Shown here: positions 18,286-25,875 of the stretch, in pieces | Position numbering within the stretch: position 1 is the stretch's first letter | How the letters are laid out: each line of letters opens with the position of its first letter | NCBI GenBank assembly: GCA_934444895.1 | Contig: CAKSDA010000007.1 | Location: 1-26,911 of the forward strand | Origin: an uncultured Eubacteriales bacterium | GTDB lineage: Bacteria; Bacillota; Clostridia; Oscillospirales; Acutalibacteraceae | Reading direction: 5' to 3' | DNA length: 26,911 nt | Notes under the pieces: generated by a model | Told to the model about the DNA's origin: nothing | The model's input: only the letters and a program-made list of their open reading frames with translations | Database searches by the model: none | Made by a program: the position numbers and the translations under genes

Positions 18286-21200
18286 CTATTCCGTTCTCAG
18301 TGCCACAACAGGGTCCTTCTTTGCTGCCATCTTTGCAGGTATAAGCCCGGCTATCATTGTAAGAAGCATGCTTATTATAATCAGTATTATGGCCCCGATT
18401 GGCGGAAGCGCGGCAATGTTATTTATATTTACAAGATGCTTCATTAAAATATTTATTGGTATTGAAAGAAGCAGTGTAATACCAATACCTATAATGCCGG
18501 CGGAAAAACCTATGATTATCGTTTCAGCATTAAACACCCTGGAAATATCCTTTTTGGAAGCACCGACGCTGCGCAGTATTCCTATTTCCTTTGTGCGCTC
18601 CAATACAGATATATAGGTTATTATTCCTATCATAATTGAAGATACCACAAGCGAAATGGAAACGAACGCTATAAGCCCGTATGAAACTGCATTTATCATG
18701 GTTGTAACGCCTGACATAAGCATTGCCACATAATCGGTATAGCTTATTTTATTATCCTTTTCGGCAGATTCATTATACTTTGATATTATATCTGCGATTT
18801 TTTCCTTGTTTTCAAAGCTTGACGCATATATATTAATCTTCGAAGGACTTGCGAAGTCCACCGAGCCAAGCTTTGTCAGGTTGTCTTTAAGTGTGGAATT
18901 TGAAACTGTGGAGGGCATGAAGTTATCATAATATGAAACCAATGTTTTAGTATCGGAAGAGGCTATAAGGTTATCAAATGCCGTAGATACCGCCAACGCT
19001 GCTTTTACTGCGAAAAGATCGGTAGGATCCGAAACGGAGGATTTAATCTGTGCGACTTTACCTCTGGCGTTTTCCTCATATTTTTCTTCAATAAGTGCGG
19101 TAAGCTGTTTTTTAAGAAGATTTTGAAGTTCATCATCGGAATAGCTGCTTAGATATTCTTCGGCGGATTTTTCGTCTAAATTATAGGTTTTTGAAACCAC
19201 TTTGATTATGGCGTCCCGGCTTTTAAGTGAAGCCATATAGGTATTAATGGTAGTACTTAAATACTCATCAGACGGTTTTGAAAGTATTTTTATATACTGT
19301 TCTTCTTTTTGCTTATCATTTAAAGATGAAAAATACTCCTTGATTTTCTTAACCTTTTCGCCGTCTGTCAAGGTATTTTCTTCATTTATAACAAAGGGGA
19401 GTCCTGAAATAACATCCTTGTTTTTATTTTCCGGTTTTTTCTGTTCTATTATGATCTCGCGTTTGTTTGATTCCTCAATTATATAATCGGTAAGCTTTCT
19501 TGTATATCCGAAAGTTCCCGTAAGCGAAGTGGATGTAGAATCCGGATTCGGCCTTATTATACCTACTATATTAAGATCCAACCCGTTTTTAATAACTAAA
19601 TCCATTGAATCTTCATCATCACTTATATCCTTCCACAATCCGTCTGCAGACTTTGAATAGCAGTCTGCGGTAAGAACCATTTTAAAGGATTTTTTTAAAA
19701 TTTCATCGTATGATACGGATTTTTGTTTTGTTTCGATTTTTTCTCCGTTCATAACGGCGCTGAAAATCTTTTTAACCTCGTCTTTGCTCATAAGTCCCAG
19801 TGCGTAAAAAGCAACATCGGTTATCTCATTATTTTTATCAAGAATCAAAACAACATCGTTTGCCGCCTTAGGCCATTTGCCGTAAACCAAATCATATTGA
19901 TCATAAAGCATATCCGAAATATCGTCTGTGTTTTTGTTTTGCAGAATTTCGGTCCACATGTTCATATTTGCCATGCTGCTGTTCATCATTTTTTCCATGG
20001 TTAACGAATTACTGTCGGATGATTCGGATTCATTTGCGGTTTTATTTACTATTGCGGAAGTGTAATCCGTGTTGTGATATTTGCCTGACGCGTCCTTAAC
20101 ATAGGTGTTGAGCTTTATATCATATTGATACTGCACAGTAGAGGTATACTTATTAAGATCGGTAGAAGAAGTTCCGGGATCGTTTTCCTTGTCCAGATAT
20201 TCCTTGAATGCCTTTAGGTTGTTCTTTGTTCCGCCGTCGGCAAAAGCTGCGTTAAAAAAGGAATACATCTTACTGTTCGAATATATAGCGTTTGTATCGT
20301 GTGAAGGGTCACTTCCACTGTCCATATTCTCAGAAATTGCTTTTAACAGCCCTGAGTCTTCTTTTTCTATTGTAATAGGATAGGCCGACAGCGTATCCTT
20401 TTGAATATTATCAACATAAGCCTGAATTCCTGAAGAAAGCGCCAAAATAAGCGCAATTCCGATTATTCCTATGCTTCCGGCAAAGGAAGTAAGAAGGGTT
20501 CTTCCCTTTTTTGTGCGCAAATTGTTAAAGCTTAAAGTAAGAGCTGTAAAAAAGGACATTGAAACCTTCTGCTTTTTGGTTTTAAGCCTGTTTTCCGACA
20601 GATCCTCTTCCTTTTCTTCCTGCTCATAAGGGTTTGAATCGCTTATTATATTTCCGTCCAAAAGCCGCACTATGCGTGTGGAATACCTTTCGGCGAGGTC
20701 CGGATTATGGGTTACCATTATAACCAGTTTATCCTTTGCGATTTCCTTTAAAAGTTCCATTATCTGAATACTTGTTTCGGAATCCAAAGCTCCGGTCGGT
20801 TCGTCCGCAAGCAGGATATCCGGATTGTTTATAAGCGCTCTGGCAATGGCAACTCTTTGCATCTGCCCGCCGGACATTTGATTAGGCCGCTTGTGAATAT
20901 GATCCTTAAGTCCTACCTTTTCAAGAACCGCAACCGCTCTTTCGTGCCTCTCTTTTTTTGAAATCCCCGCAAGAGTAAGAGCCAGTTCAACATTTGCAAG
21001 AACTGTTTGGTGAGGTATTAGGTTATAGCTTTGAAACACAAAACCTATTGAGCGATTTCGATAGTTGTCCCAATCACTGTCGCGGAATTTTTTTGTGGAA
21101 ATTCCGTTTATAACTAAATCACCGCTGGTATAGCGGTCCAATCCTCCTATTATATTGAGCATTGTTGTTTTACCTGAACCGCTTTGCCCTAAAATAGATA

Positions 21201-21300
21201 CAAATTCATTCTCCCTGAATGTTATATTTATGTTTTTTAAGGCTTCTTGTTCTGTATCACCTACGACATATGTTTTAACTATGTTTTTTAGTTTAAGCAT
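18286..21300 (-). CDS. MacB-type ABC transporter, fused ATPase and permease
   Basis: This 1004-residue protein fuses an ABC ATPase to an FtsX/MacB-type permease. The ATPase (about 1-230) has Walker A GQSGSGKT (38-45), signature MSGGQMQR, Walker B LLADEPTG and the switch histidine in VTHNP. A first membrane helix (about residues 270-295) is followed by a very large extracytoplasmic domain of more than 500 residues, then three C-terminal helices with the FtsX motif ERTKEIGILRSVGASKKDI. Such proteins do not import; they act mechanically on lipoproteins, peptides or antibiotics from the outer face of the membrane. The start is ATG at 21300 behind GTGAGG; a GTG four codons earlier would bury that site. 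It is a single-gene unit and the substrate is unknown. Confidence 0.93.
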   Translation of the reverse strand: MLKLKNIVKTYVVGDTEQEALKNINITFRENEFVSILGQSGSGKTTMLNIIGGLDRYTSGDLVINGISTKKFRDSDWDNYRNRSIGFVFQSYNLIPHQTVLANVELALTLAGISKKERHERAVAVLEKVGLKDHIHKRPNQMSGGQMQRVAIARALINNPDILLADEPTGALDSETSIQIMELLKEIAKDKLVIMVTHNPDLAERYSTRIVRLLDGNIISDSNPYEQEEKEEDLSENRLKTKKQKVSMSFFTALTLSFNNLRTKKGRTLLTSFAGSIGIIGIALILALSSGIQAYVDNIQKDTLSAYPITIEKEDSGLLKAISENMDSGSDPSHDTNAIYSNSKMYSFFNAAFADGGTKNNLKAFKEYLDKENDPGTSSTDLNKYTSTVQYQYDIKLNTYVKDASGKYHNTDYTSAIVNKTANESESSDSNSLTMEKMMNSSMANMNMWTEILQNKNTDDISDMLYDQYDLVYGKWPKAANDVVLILDKNNEITDVAFYALGLMSKDEVKKIFSAVMNGEKIETKQKSVSYDEILKKSFKMVLTADCYSKSADGLWKDISDDEDSMDLVIKNGLDLNIVGIIRPNPDSTSTSLTGTFGYTRKLTDYIIEESNKREIIIEQKKPENKNKDVISGLPFVINEENTLTDGEKVKKIKEYFSSLNDKQKEEQYIKILSKPSDEYLSTTINTYMASLKSRDAIIKVVSKTYNLDEKSAEEYLSSYSDDELQNLLKKQLTALIEEKYEENARGKVAQIKSSVSDPTDLFAVKAALAVSTAFDNLIASSDTKTLVSYYDNFMPSTVSNSTLKDNLTKLGSVDFASPSKINIYASSFENKEKIADIISKYNESAEKDNKISYTDYVAMLMSGVTTMINAVSYGLIAFVSISLVVSSIMIGIITYISVLERTKEIGILRSVGASKKDISRVFNAETIIIGFSAGIIGIGITLLLSIPINILMKHLVNINNIAALPPIGAIILIIISMLLTMIAGLIPAKMAAKKDPVVALRTE

Positions 21301-21386
21301 GTTATACCTCACTGTAATTGTTGTGTTGTAATAGATAGGGACAAATTGATTTCTGCCAATTGCAACACTTAAGGCCTGCGCCTTGC

Positions 21387-21449
21387 AAAAACGATAAGCC
21401 GAAAACCAACCGGGAATTTAGGCCGGGAATTTAGGTTTTCGCCGTTTTT
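21387..21449 (-). terminator. Hairpin downstream of gtrA, possible terminator
   Basis: AAAAACG and CGAAAACC (21387-21407) pair with GGTTTTCG and CGTTTTT (21434-21449), with a six-base internal bulge on one side. Read on the minus strand the last arm ends CGTTTTTGC, so it could terminate the gtrA transcript before the ABC gene. The loop is made of a tandem repeat. Confidence 0.45.
21410..21435. repeat. Tandem 13-base repeat in hairpin loop
   Basis: CCGGGAATTTAGG occurs twice with no gap (21410-21422, 21423-21435). It lies in the loop of the hairpin at 21387-21449, which suggests a recent slippage duplication. Confidence 0.8.
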
Positions 21450-21585
21450 GAATGGCAAAAAATTGCATATAAAAGTCGGCAAGCAAAACCATGCGGTTTT
21501 AATCTAGCCGGCACTGATGAATTTATGGAATAAAATACCACATAAAAATAAATTCAATACTAACATATCTTTAAATTTATGTGAA

Positions 21586-22017
21586 TTATTTGCTTTTTAT
21601 ATTTCGATTCTCCCTAAACACCAAAGTTTTGCTGAATACATAATTCATGCATATTACAATGCAGCCGGCAAGCATCTTTGCCGGAAACCCTTCAACGCCC
21701 AAAAACGGCTTGTTAATTCCTATTGAAAAAAGAAAGGAAGGACCGAAAATATCAACAATTCCGGACATTGCCCTGGAGCCGAAGAACGCTGTGCCTTCGC
21801 GCAAAATCACATCGGCATGCCACGATTTACTGCCGAATACATACACTTTGTTTGTCACGAAGGAAAAGGTGTTTGCAAATATCCAACCGAAAAAATTGCT
21901 GACGGTCATTCCTGCTCCTATACCCTCTACAAGCAAAATATATATTCCCCAGTTAATTGCAGTTGTACCGCAACCGAATAAAAAATACAATATAAAAGTT
22001 TTTAATTTTTTATTCAT
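21586..22017 (-). CDS. GtrA-family membrane protein
   Basis: This 143-residue protein belongs to the GtrA family of small membrane proteins with four transmembrane helices, which are thought to help flip or transfer lipid-linked sugars during cell-envelope glycosylation. Four hydrophobic segments are visible (about 6-30, 36-55, 76-96 and 110-132). The family-type segments FVTNKVYVF at about 52-60 and NYVFSKTLVFRE near the end are present. ATG follows GAAGGA. A consensus promoter 258 bases upstream may drive it. No glycosyltransferase gene lies next to it, so the sugar substrate cannot be guessed. The family call is fairly secure, the function only general. Confidence 0.85.
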   Translation of the reverse strand: MNKKLKTFILYFLFGCGTTAINWGIYILLVEGIGAGMTVSNFFGWIFANTFSFVTNKVYVFGSKSWHADVILREGTAFFGSRAMSGIVDIFGPSFLFSIGINKPFLGVEGFPAKMLAGCIVICMNYVFSKTLVFRENRNIKSK

Positions 22018-22165
22018 CTTCTTTTCCTTCTTTTACAAACAATATATATTTGCAGTGGTTTTCTTTCATATATTGGCGACAGTTTTTAATATATGTGGTT
22101 CTTTATAATATAGCTTTTGTAGCTGTGGCAGCTTTATATATATTCGCGTTGGCTTTATTTTAGAA

Positions 22166-22235
22166 TTTGACTAACAAAACCCGGCCGGCGAGAATCCCGG
22201 CATGTCAAAAGCGGCGACCTTTAGAAATTTTCAGG
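22166..22235 (-). other. GC-rich structured leader of gtrA
   Basis: Within AT-rich surroundings, GCCGG (22184-22188) pairs with CCGGC (22197-22201). TTTGAC (22166-22171) and GTCAAA (22204-22209) enclose it, and ACCT/AGGT (22217-22235) forms a further small stem. It lies downstream of a consensus minus-strand promoter. I compared it with riboswitch classes I remember (c-di-GMP, cobalamin, ZTP, fluoride, THF) and could not match it. Confidence 0.35.
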
Positions 22236-22274
22236 TTTTTGCATTTTAAAAATAAACACCCAGTATATTATATA

Positions 22275-22303
22275 ATTATATAACCGACAAATTACGGTGT
22301 CAA
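22275..22303 (-). promoter_or_regulatory. Consensus promoter upstream of gtrA
   Basis: On the minus strand: TTGACA (22298-22303), a 17-base spacer and TATAAT (22275-22280). Both boxes are perfect. The start near 22268 gives a leader of about 250 bases to the gtrA ATG. Confidence 0.75.
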
Positions 22304-22697
22304 TGCCGAGTTTTTCCTGTTAAAAATCCTAGTCCGGCCCGGTGGCAATGCAAAGTCCCACAACATTATCCGTTAATATATCCGAATAAAAAAGTTTTTT
22401 CAGATAATCATAATGAGCATAGATATTTGCGTGACATAAAGTATATAATGCTTTTTACACTTGTGTTACAATCGATAGGACGAATTTTCTTTGCTATTAA
22501 GCCGCTCTTTTTTAGTTGCTGCTTTATTATATATTGCTATATATGGGTTAGCGGGAATGTTTTATTTTTTATATATAAAACTTTATTTTACCGTATAAAT
22601 GTTTGAAAATCCCATAATAATGCCGTTTTTGACATATTTTTTATTTTTCTGCCATATCGCATATTTAGTGCTTTTTTTTAAAAACTTAAAAATTTTT
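22304..22697. other. AT-rich gene-free spacer
   Basis: This is the inner part of the 760-base gap between gtrA and nrdG. It is rich in ATATAT runs. I see no open frame with a ribosome-binding site, no tRNA, and no convincing terminator or repeat. Confidence 0.5.
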
Positions 22698-22745
22698 ATC
22701 AATATATAGTATTTTCCGATTGACTATTGCCACCATATATGCTAT
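22697..22745 (+). promoter_or_regulatory. Candidate pair of NrdR boxes
   Basis: CAATATATAG (22700-22709) fits the core of the NrdR consensus (C-W-ATATAT-W-G) exactly. CCATATATGC (22733-22742) fits 7 of 10 positions. Their centres are 33 bases apart, close to the three helical turns usual for NrdR sites. They flank the -35 box and abut the -10 box of the nrdG promoter. The region is rich in ATATAT, so chance is possible. Confidence 0.35.
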
Positions 22746-22748
22746 AAT
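22720..22748 (+). promoter_or_regulatory. Sigma-A promoter of nrdG-nrdD operon
   Basis: TTGACT (22720-22725), a 17-base spacer and a perfect TATAAT (22743-22748) lie 30 bases before the nrdG start, giving a leader of about 24 bases that consists almost only of the ribosome-binding site. Confidence 0.82.
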
Positions 22749-22778
22749 TCTATCAGTCACTTTCGAGGGGGAGCAAAA

Positions 22779-23471
22779 TTGCGTTTATCCGGCATACAAA
22801 AGTTAACCCTTTTGGATTTTCCTGAAACGGTATCCTGCATTTTATTTACCGGGGGTTGCAATCTCCGGTGTTCCTTTTGTCATAACGCTTCTCTTGCTTT
22901 AAACGGGAATTATCCGAACATCTCAGAAGAAGAGCTTTTTGATTTTTTGAAAAAGAGAAAAGGTATTCTTGACGGAGTTGTTATAACCGGCGGAGAACCT
23001 CTTATTCATAACGACATTATGGAACTTCTTGAAAAAATAAAAGAGTTGGGATATAAAATCAAGCTGGACACTAACGGAACAAATCCAAAGCTTTTGGAAG
23101 AAATTGTTTCTTCAAATTTGGTTGATTATGTTGCAATGGATATCAAAAATTCACCTGAGCAATACGGAAAAACCGTGGGAATTCAAAATTTTGATATATC
23201 AGCTGTTGAGCGTTCCAAAAATTTTTTAATGCAAAACACCGTTCAATATGAATTCCGCACTACCGTGGTCCGCGGCATACACGAAAAAGAGGACCTTATT
23301 TCTCTTGCAAAATGGATTAAAAACGCAAAAAAATATTATCTGCAGCAGTTTAAGAATTCCGGCGATCTTATTAACGAAGCAGGACTCAGTTCTTTCAGCG
23401 AAGAGGAAATCAAAAAATTTGCCGACTATGTAAGGCCGTTTGTCCCCTCGGTACAGGTCAGAGGCATATAA
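22779..23471 (+). CDS. nrdG: Anaerobic ribonucleotide reductase activating protein
   Basis: NrdG is the radical-SAM activase that uses S-adenosylmethionine and a 4Fe-4S cluster to make the glycyl radical on NrdD. The 230-residue protein has the cluster motif CNLRCSFC (residues 27-34, CxxxCxxC), the SAM-binding TGGEPL motif at about 70-75 and later barrel strands such as DTNG and YVAMDIK. This longer form is typical of the NrdG2 branch rather than the roughly 155-residue E. coli NrdG. The start is TTG at 22779, behind GAGGGGGAG; no nearby ATG fits. It lies 16 bases before nrdD, so the two are co-expressed. Glycyl-radical activases for other enzymes look similar, but the neighbour fixes the target. 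Confidence 0.92.
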   Translation: MRLSGIQKLTLLDFPETVSCILFTGGCNLRCSFCHNASLALNGNYPNISEEELFDFLKKRKGILDGVVITGGEPLIHNDIMELLEKIKELGYKIKLDTNGTNPKLLEEIVSSNLVDYVAMDIKNSPEQYGKTVGIQNFDISAVERSKNFLMQNTVQYEFRTTVVRGIHEKEDLISLAKWIKNAKKYYLQQFKNSGDLINEAGLSSFSEEEIKKFADYVRPFVPSVQVRGI

Positions 23472-23487
23472 TAAGGAGAAAAGAAAA

Positions 23488-25860
23488 ATGTATCAGATTA
23501 TCAAAAGAGATGGCAAAAAGGTTGATTTTGATATCAACAAAATTACAAATGCGATGAAAAAAGCATTTGAGGCAACCGAAACCGACTATACGGATAATAT
23601 TATTGATTTTTTGGCTCTGAAAGTTTCTGCCGATTTTCTTCCCAAGATTAAAGACGGATTTGTTGCCGTAGAGGATATTCAGGACAGCGTTGAAACCGTT
23701 CTTATTCAGGGAGGATACGACGGTGTTGCAAAGGCATATATCCTTTACCGTAAACAACGCGAAAAACTTCGTAATTTAAAAAACACATATCTTGATTATA
23801 AAGAAACAATCAATAACTATATTAATGTTTTAGACTGGAGAGTAAAAGAAAACTCCACCGTAACATATTCCGTAGGCGGACTTATTCTTTCAAACTCCGG
23901 AGCCATTACCGCTAATTACTGGCTTTCGGAAATATATGATGAAGAAATAAGCACAGCCCACAGGAACTGCGATATTCATCTTCACGACCTTTCAATGCTT
24001 ACCGGTTACTGCGCCGGTTGGAGCCTTAAACAGTTGATTAAGGAAGGCCTCGGCGGGGTCCCCGGAAAAATAACCTCATCTCCCCCCAGCCATCTTTCAA
24101 CCCTTTGCAACCAGATGGTTAACTTCCTCGGAATCATGCAAAACGAATGGGCAGGCGCGCAGGCTTTTTCATCTTTTGACACATATCTTGCGCCATTTGT
24201 TAAGATTGACAATCTTTCCTACAAAGAAGTAAAACAGTGCATCCAGTCATTCATTTACGGTGTAAACACTCCTTCTCGCTGGGGAACCCAGGCACCGTTT
24301 TCAAACATAACACTCGATTGGACCGTTCCTGCAGATCTTCGCGATCTTCCCGCAATTGTAGGCGGAAAAGAAATGGACTTCACCTACGGCGATTGCCAGA
24401 AGGAAATGGAGCTTGTAAACAAGGCGTTTATTGAAATCATGATTGAGGGCGACGCAAACGGCCGCGGATTCCAATATCCTATTCCCACCTACTCAATCAC
24501 CAAAGACTTTGACTGGTCACCAACCGAAAACAACAAGCTTCTTTTTGAAATGACCGCGAAATACGGCACTCCGTATTTTTCAAACTATATTAACAGTGAT
24601 ATGGAGCCCAGCGATGTTCGTTCAATGTGCTGCAGACTTCGCCTTGATCTCCGTGAACTCCGTAAAAAATCCGGCGGTTTCTTTGGCTCAGGCGAAAGCA
24701 CCGGTTCGATAGGCGTTGTTACAATAAACATGCCGCGTATTGCATATTTGGCAGAAAATGAGGAAGACTTTTATAGACGCCTCGACCGCATGATGGACAT
24801 TTCCGCACGCTCTTTGAAAATAAAGCGTACCGTTATCACAAAGCTTCTTAACGAAGGTCTTTATCCCTATACAAAACGCTATTTGGGATCCCTTGACAAC
24901 CACTTTTCAACCATAGGCCTTTTGGGAATGAACGAGGCCGGTCTTAACGCCAAGTGGATAAGAGCCGATATGACAGACAAAAAGTGCCAGGAATTTTCAA
25001 AAGATGTGCTTAACCATATGAGAGAGCGCCTTTCGGATTATCAGGAAGAATACGGCGATCTTTACAATTTGGAAGCAACCCCGGCAGAATCAACATCCTA
25101 TCGTCTTGCAAAGCATGATGTTGCCCAGTTCCCGGATATCATCACTGCCGGCGAAGAGGGCGGCGACCCCTATTACACAAACAGCAGCCATCTCCCCGTA
25201 GGATATACAGACGACATATTCACAGCTCTTGACATTCAGGATGAGCTTCAGACGCTTTATACTTCAGGTACGGTTTTCCATGCATTCTTAGGAGAAAAAT
25301 TGCCTGACTGGTCGGCTGCGGCAAATCTTGTTCGCAAGATCGCTGAAAATTACCGTCTGCCTTACTATACAATTTCTCCGACCTATTCGGTATGTAAAAA
25401 TCACGGTTATCTTGAAGGTGAGCAGTTTGAGTGTCCGCATTGCGGAGAATCCGCAGAAGTCTACAGCCGTATCACAGGATATTACAGACCTGTCCAGAAC
25501 TGGAATAACGGAAAAACACAGGAATATAAGGAGCGCAAGGAATACAACATCGGCACCAGCGTTTTAAACCATAACGGGCCTTTGGAAAACTGTGCAGACG
25601 AAAAATCCGATAGTTCTTCAAACGGCGAACTGCAAAACGGAAGCTATCTATTCACAACCGCAACCTGTCCAAACTGCAAAATAGCTTGTGCTATGCTTGA
25701 CAAGGCAAATTACGGTTACACAAAGCTTTTGGCAGATGAAAATGCAGGACTCGCAGCCGCTTTTGAAATAAAGCAGGCTCCTACGCTTGTTATTGTTGAG
25801 GACGGTAAAGCGCAAAAATTTGCGGGAGTGGGCGCAATTAAAAAACAACTCGGATTATAA
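23488..25860 (+). CDS. nrdD: Anaerobic ribonucleoside-triphosphate reductase with fused redoxin domain
   Basis: NrdD makes deoxyribonucleotides without oxygen, using a glycyl radical. The 790-residue protein has an ATP-cone allosteric domain (about 1-95), a glycyl-radical barrel with Cys175 (GYCAG) and the double cysteine Cys381-Cys382 (MCCR), a zinc-site region (Cys636, Cys649, Cys652), and the radical-bearing Gly664 in RITGYYRP. After a Ser/Asn-rich linker (about 692-717) comes a redoxin-like domain (about 718-790) with the CPNC active site at 727-730 and the cis-proline strand QAPTLVIV. The ATG at 23488 follows AAGGAG; an upstream in-frame ATG at 23440 overlaps nrdG and has no site. The fused redoxin implies reduction by dithiol rather than formate, which is inference. 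Confidence 0.95.
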   Translation: MYQIIKRDGKKVDFDINKITNAMKKAFEATETDYTDNIIDFLALKVSADFLPKIKDGFVAVEDIQDSVETVLIQGGYDGVAKAYILYRKQREKLRNLKNTYLDYKETINNYINVLDWRVKENSTVTYSVGGLILSNSGAITANYWLSEIYDEEISTAHRNCDIHLHDLSMLTGYCAGWSLKQLIKEGLGGVPGKITSSPPSHLSTLCNQMVNFLGIMQNEWAGAQAFSSFDTYLAPFVKIDNLSYKEVKQCIQSFIYGVNTPSRWGTQAPFSNITLDWTVPADLRDLPAIVGGKEMDFTYGDCQKEMELVNKAFIEIMIEGDANGRGFQYPIPTYSITKDFDWSPTENNKLLFEMTAKYGTPYFSNYINSDMEPSDVRSMCCRLRLDLRELRKKSGGFFGSGESTGSIGVVTINMPRIAYLAENEEDFYRRLDRMMDISARSLKIKRTVITKLLNEGLYPYTKRYLGSLDNHFSTIGLLGMNEAGLNAKWIRADMTDKKCQEFSKDVLNHMRERLSDYQEEYGDLYNLEATPAESTSYRLAKHDVAQFPDIITAGEEGGDPYYTNSSHLPVGYTDDIFTALDIQDELQTLYTSGTVFHAFLGEKLPDWSAAANLVRKIAENYRLPYYTISPTYSVCKNHGYLEGEQFECPHCGESAEVYSRITGYYRPVQNWNNGKTQEYKERKEYNIGTSVLNHNGPLENCADEKSDSSSNGELQNGSYLFTTATCPNCKIACAMLDKANYGYTKLLADENAGLAAAFEIKQAPTLVIVEDGKAQKFAGVGAIKKQLGL

Positions 25861-25875
25861 GGAATTATTAAAAAT

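Noticed and set aside
22190..22350. Riboswitch resemblance (GCAAAG and GGTGGCAATGC segments) in the gtrA-nrdG gap
   Set aside because: The short matches lack the paired core of the c-di-GMP or cobalamin classes; kept only as an unassigned structured leader.
23440..23487. Sixteen-residue longer NrdD starting inside nrdG
   Set aside because: No ribosome-binding site there; ATG at 23488 follows AAGGAG and starts the conserved ATP-cone.
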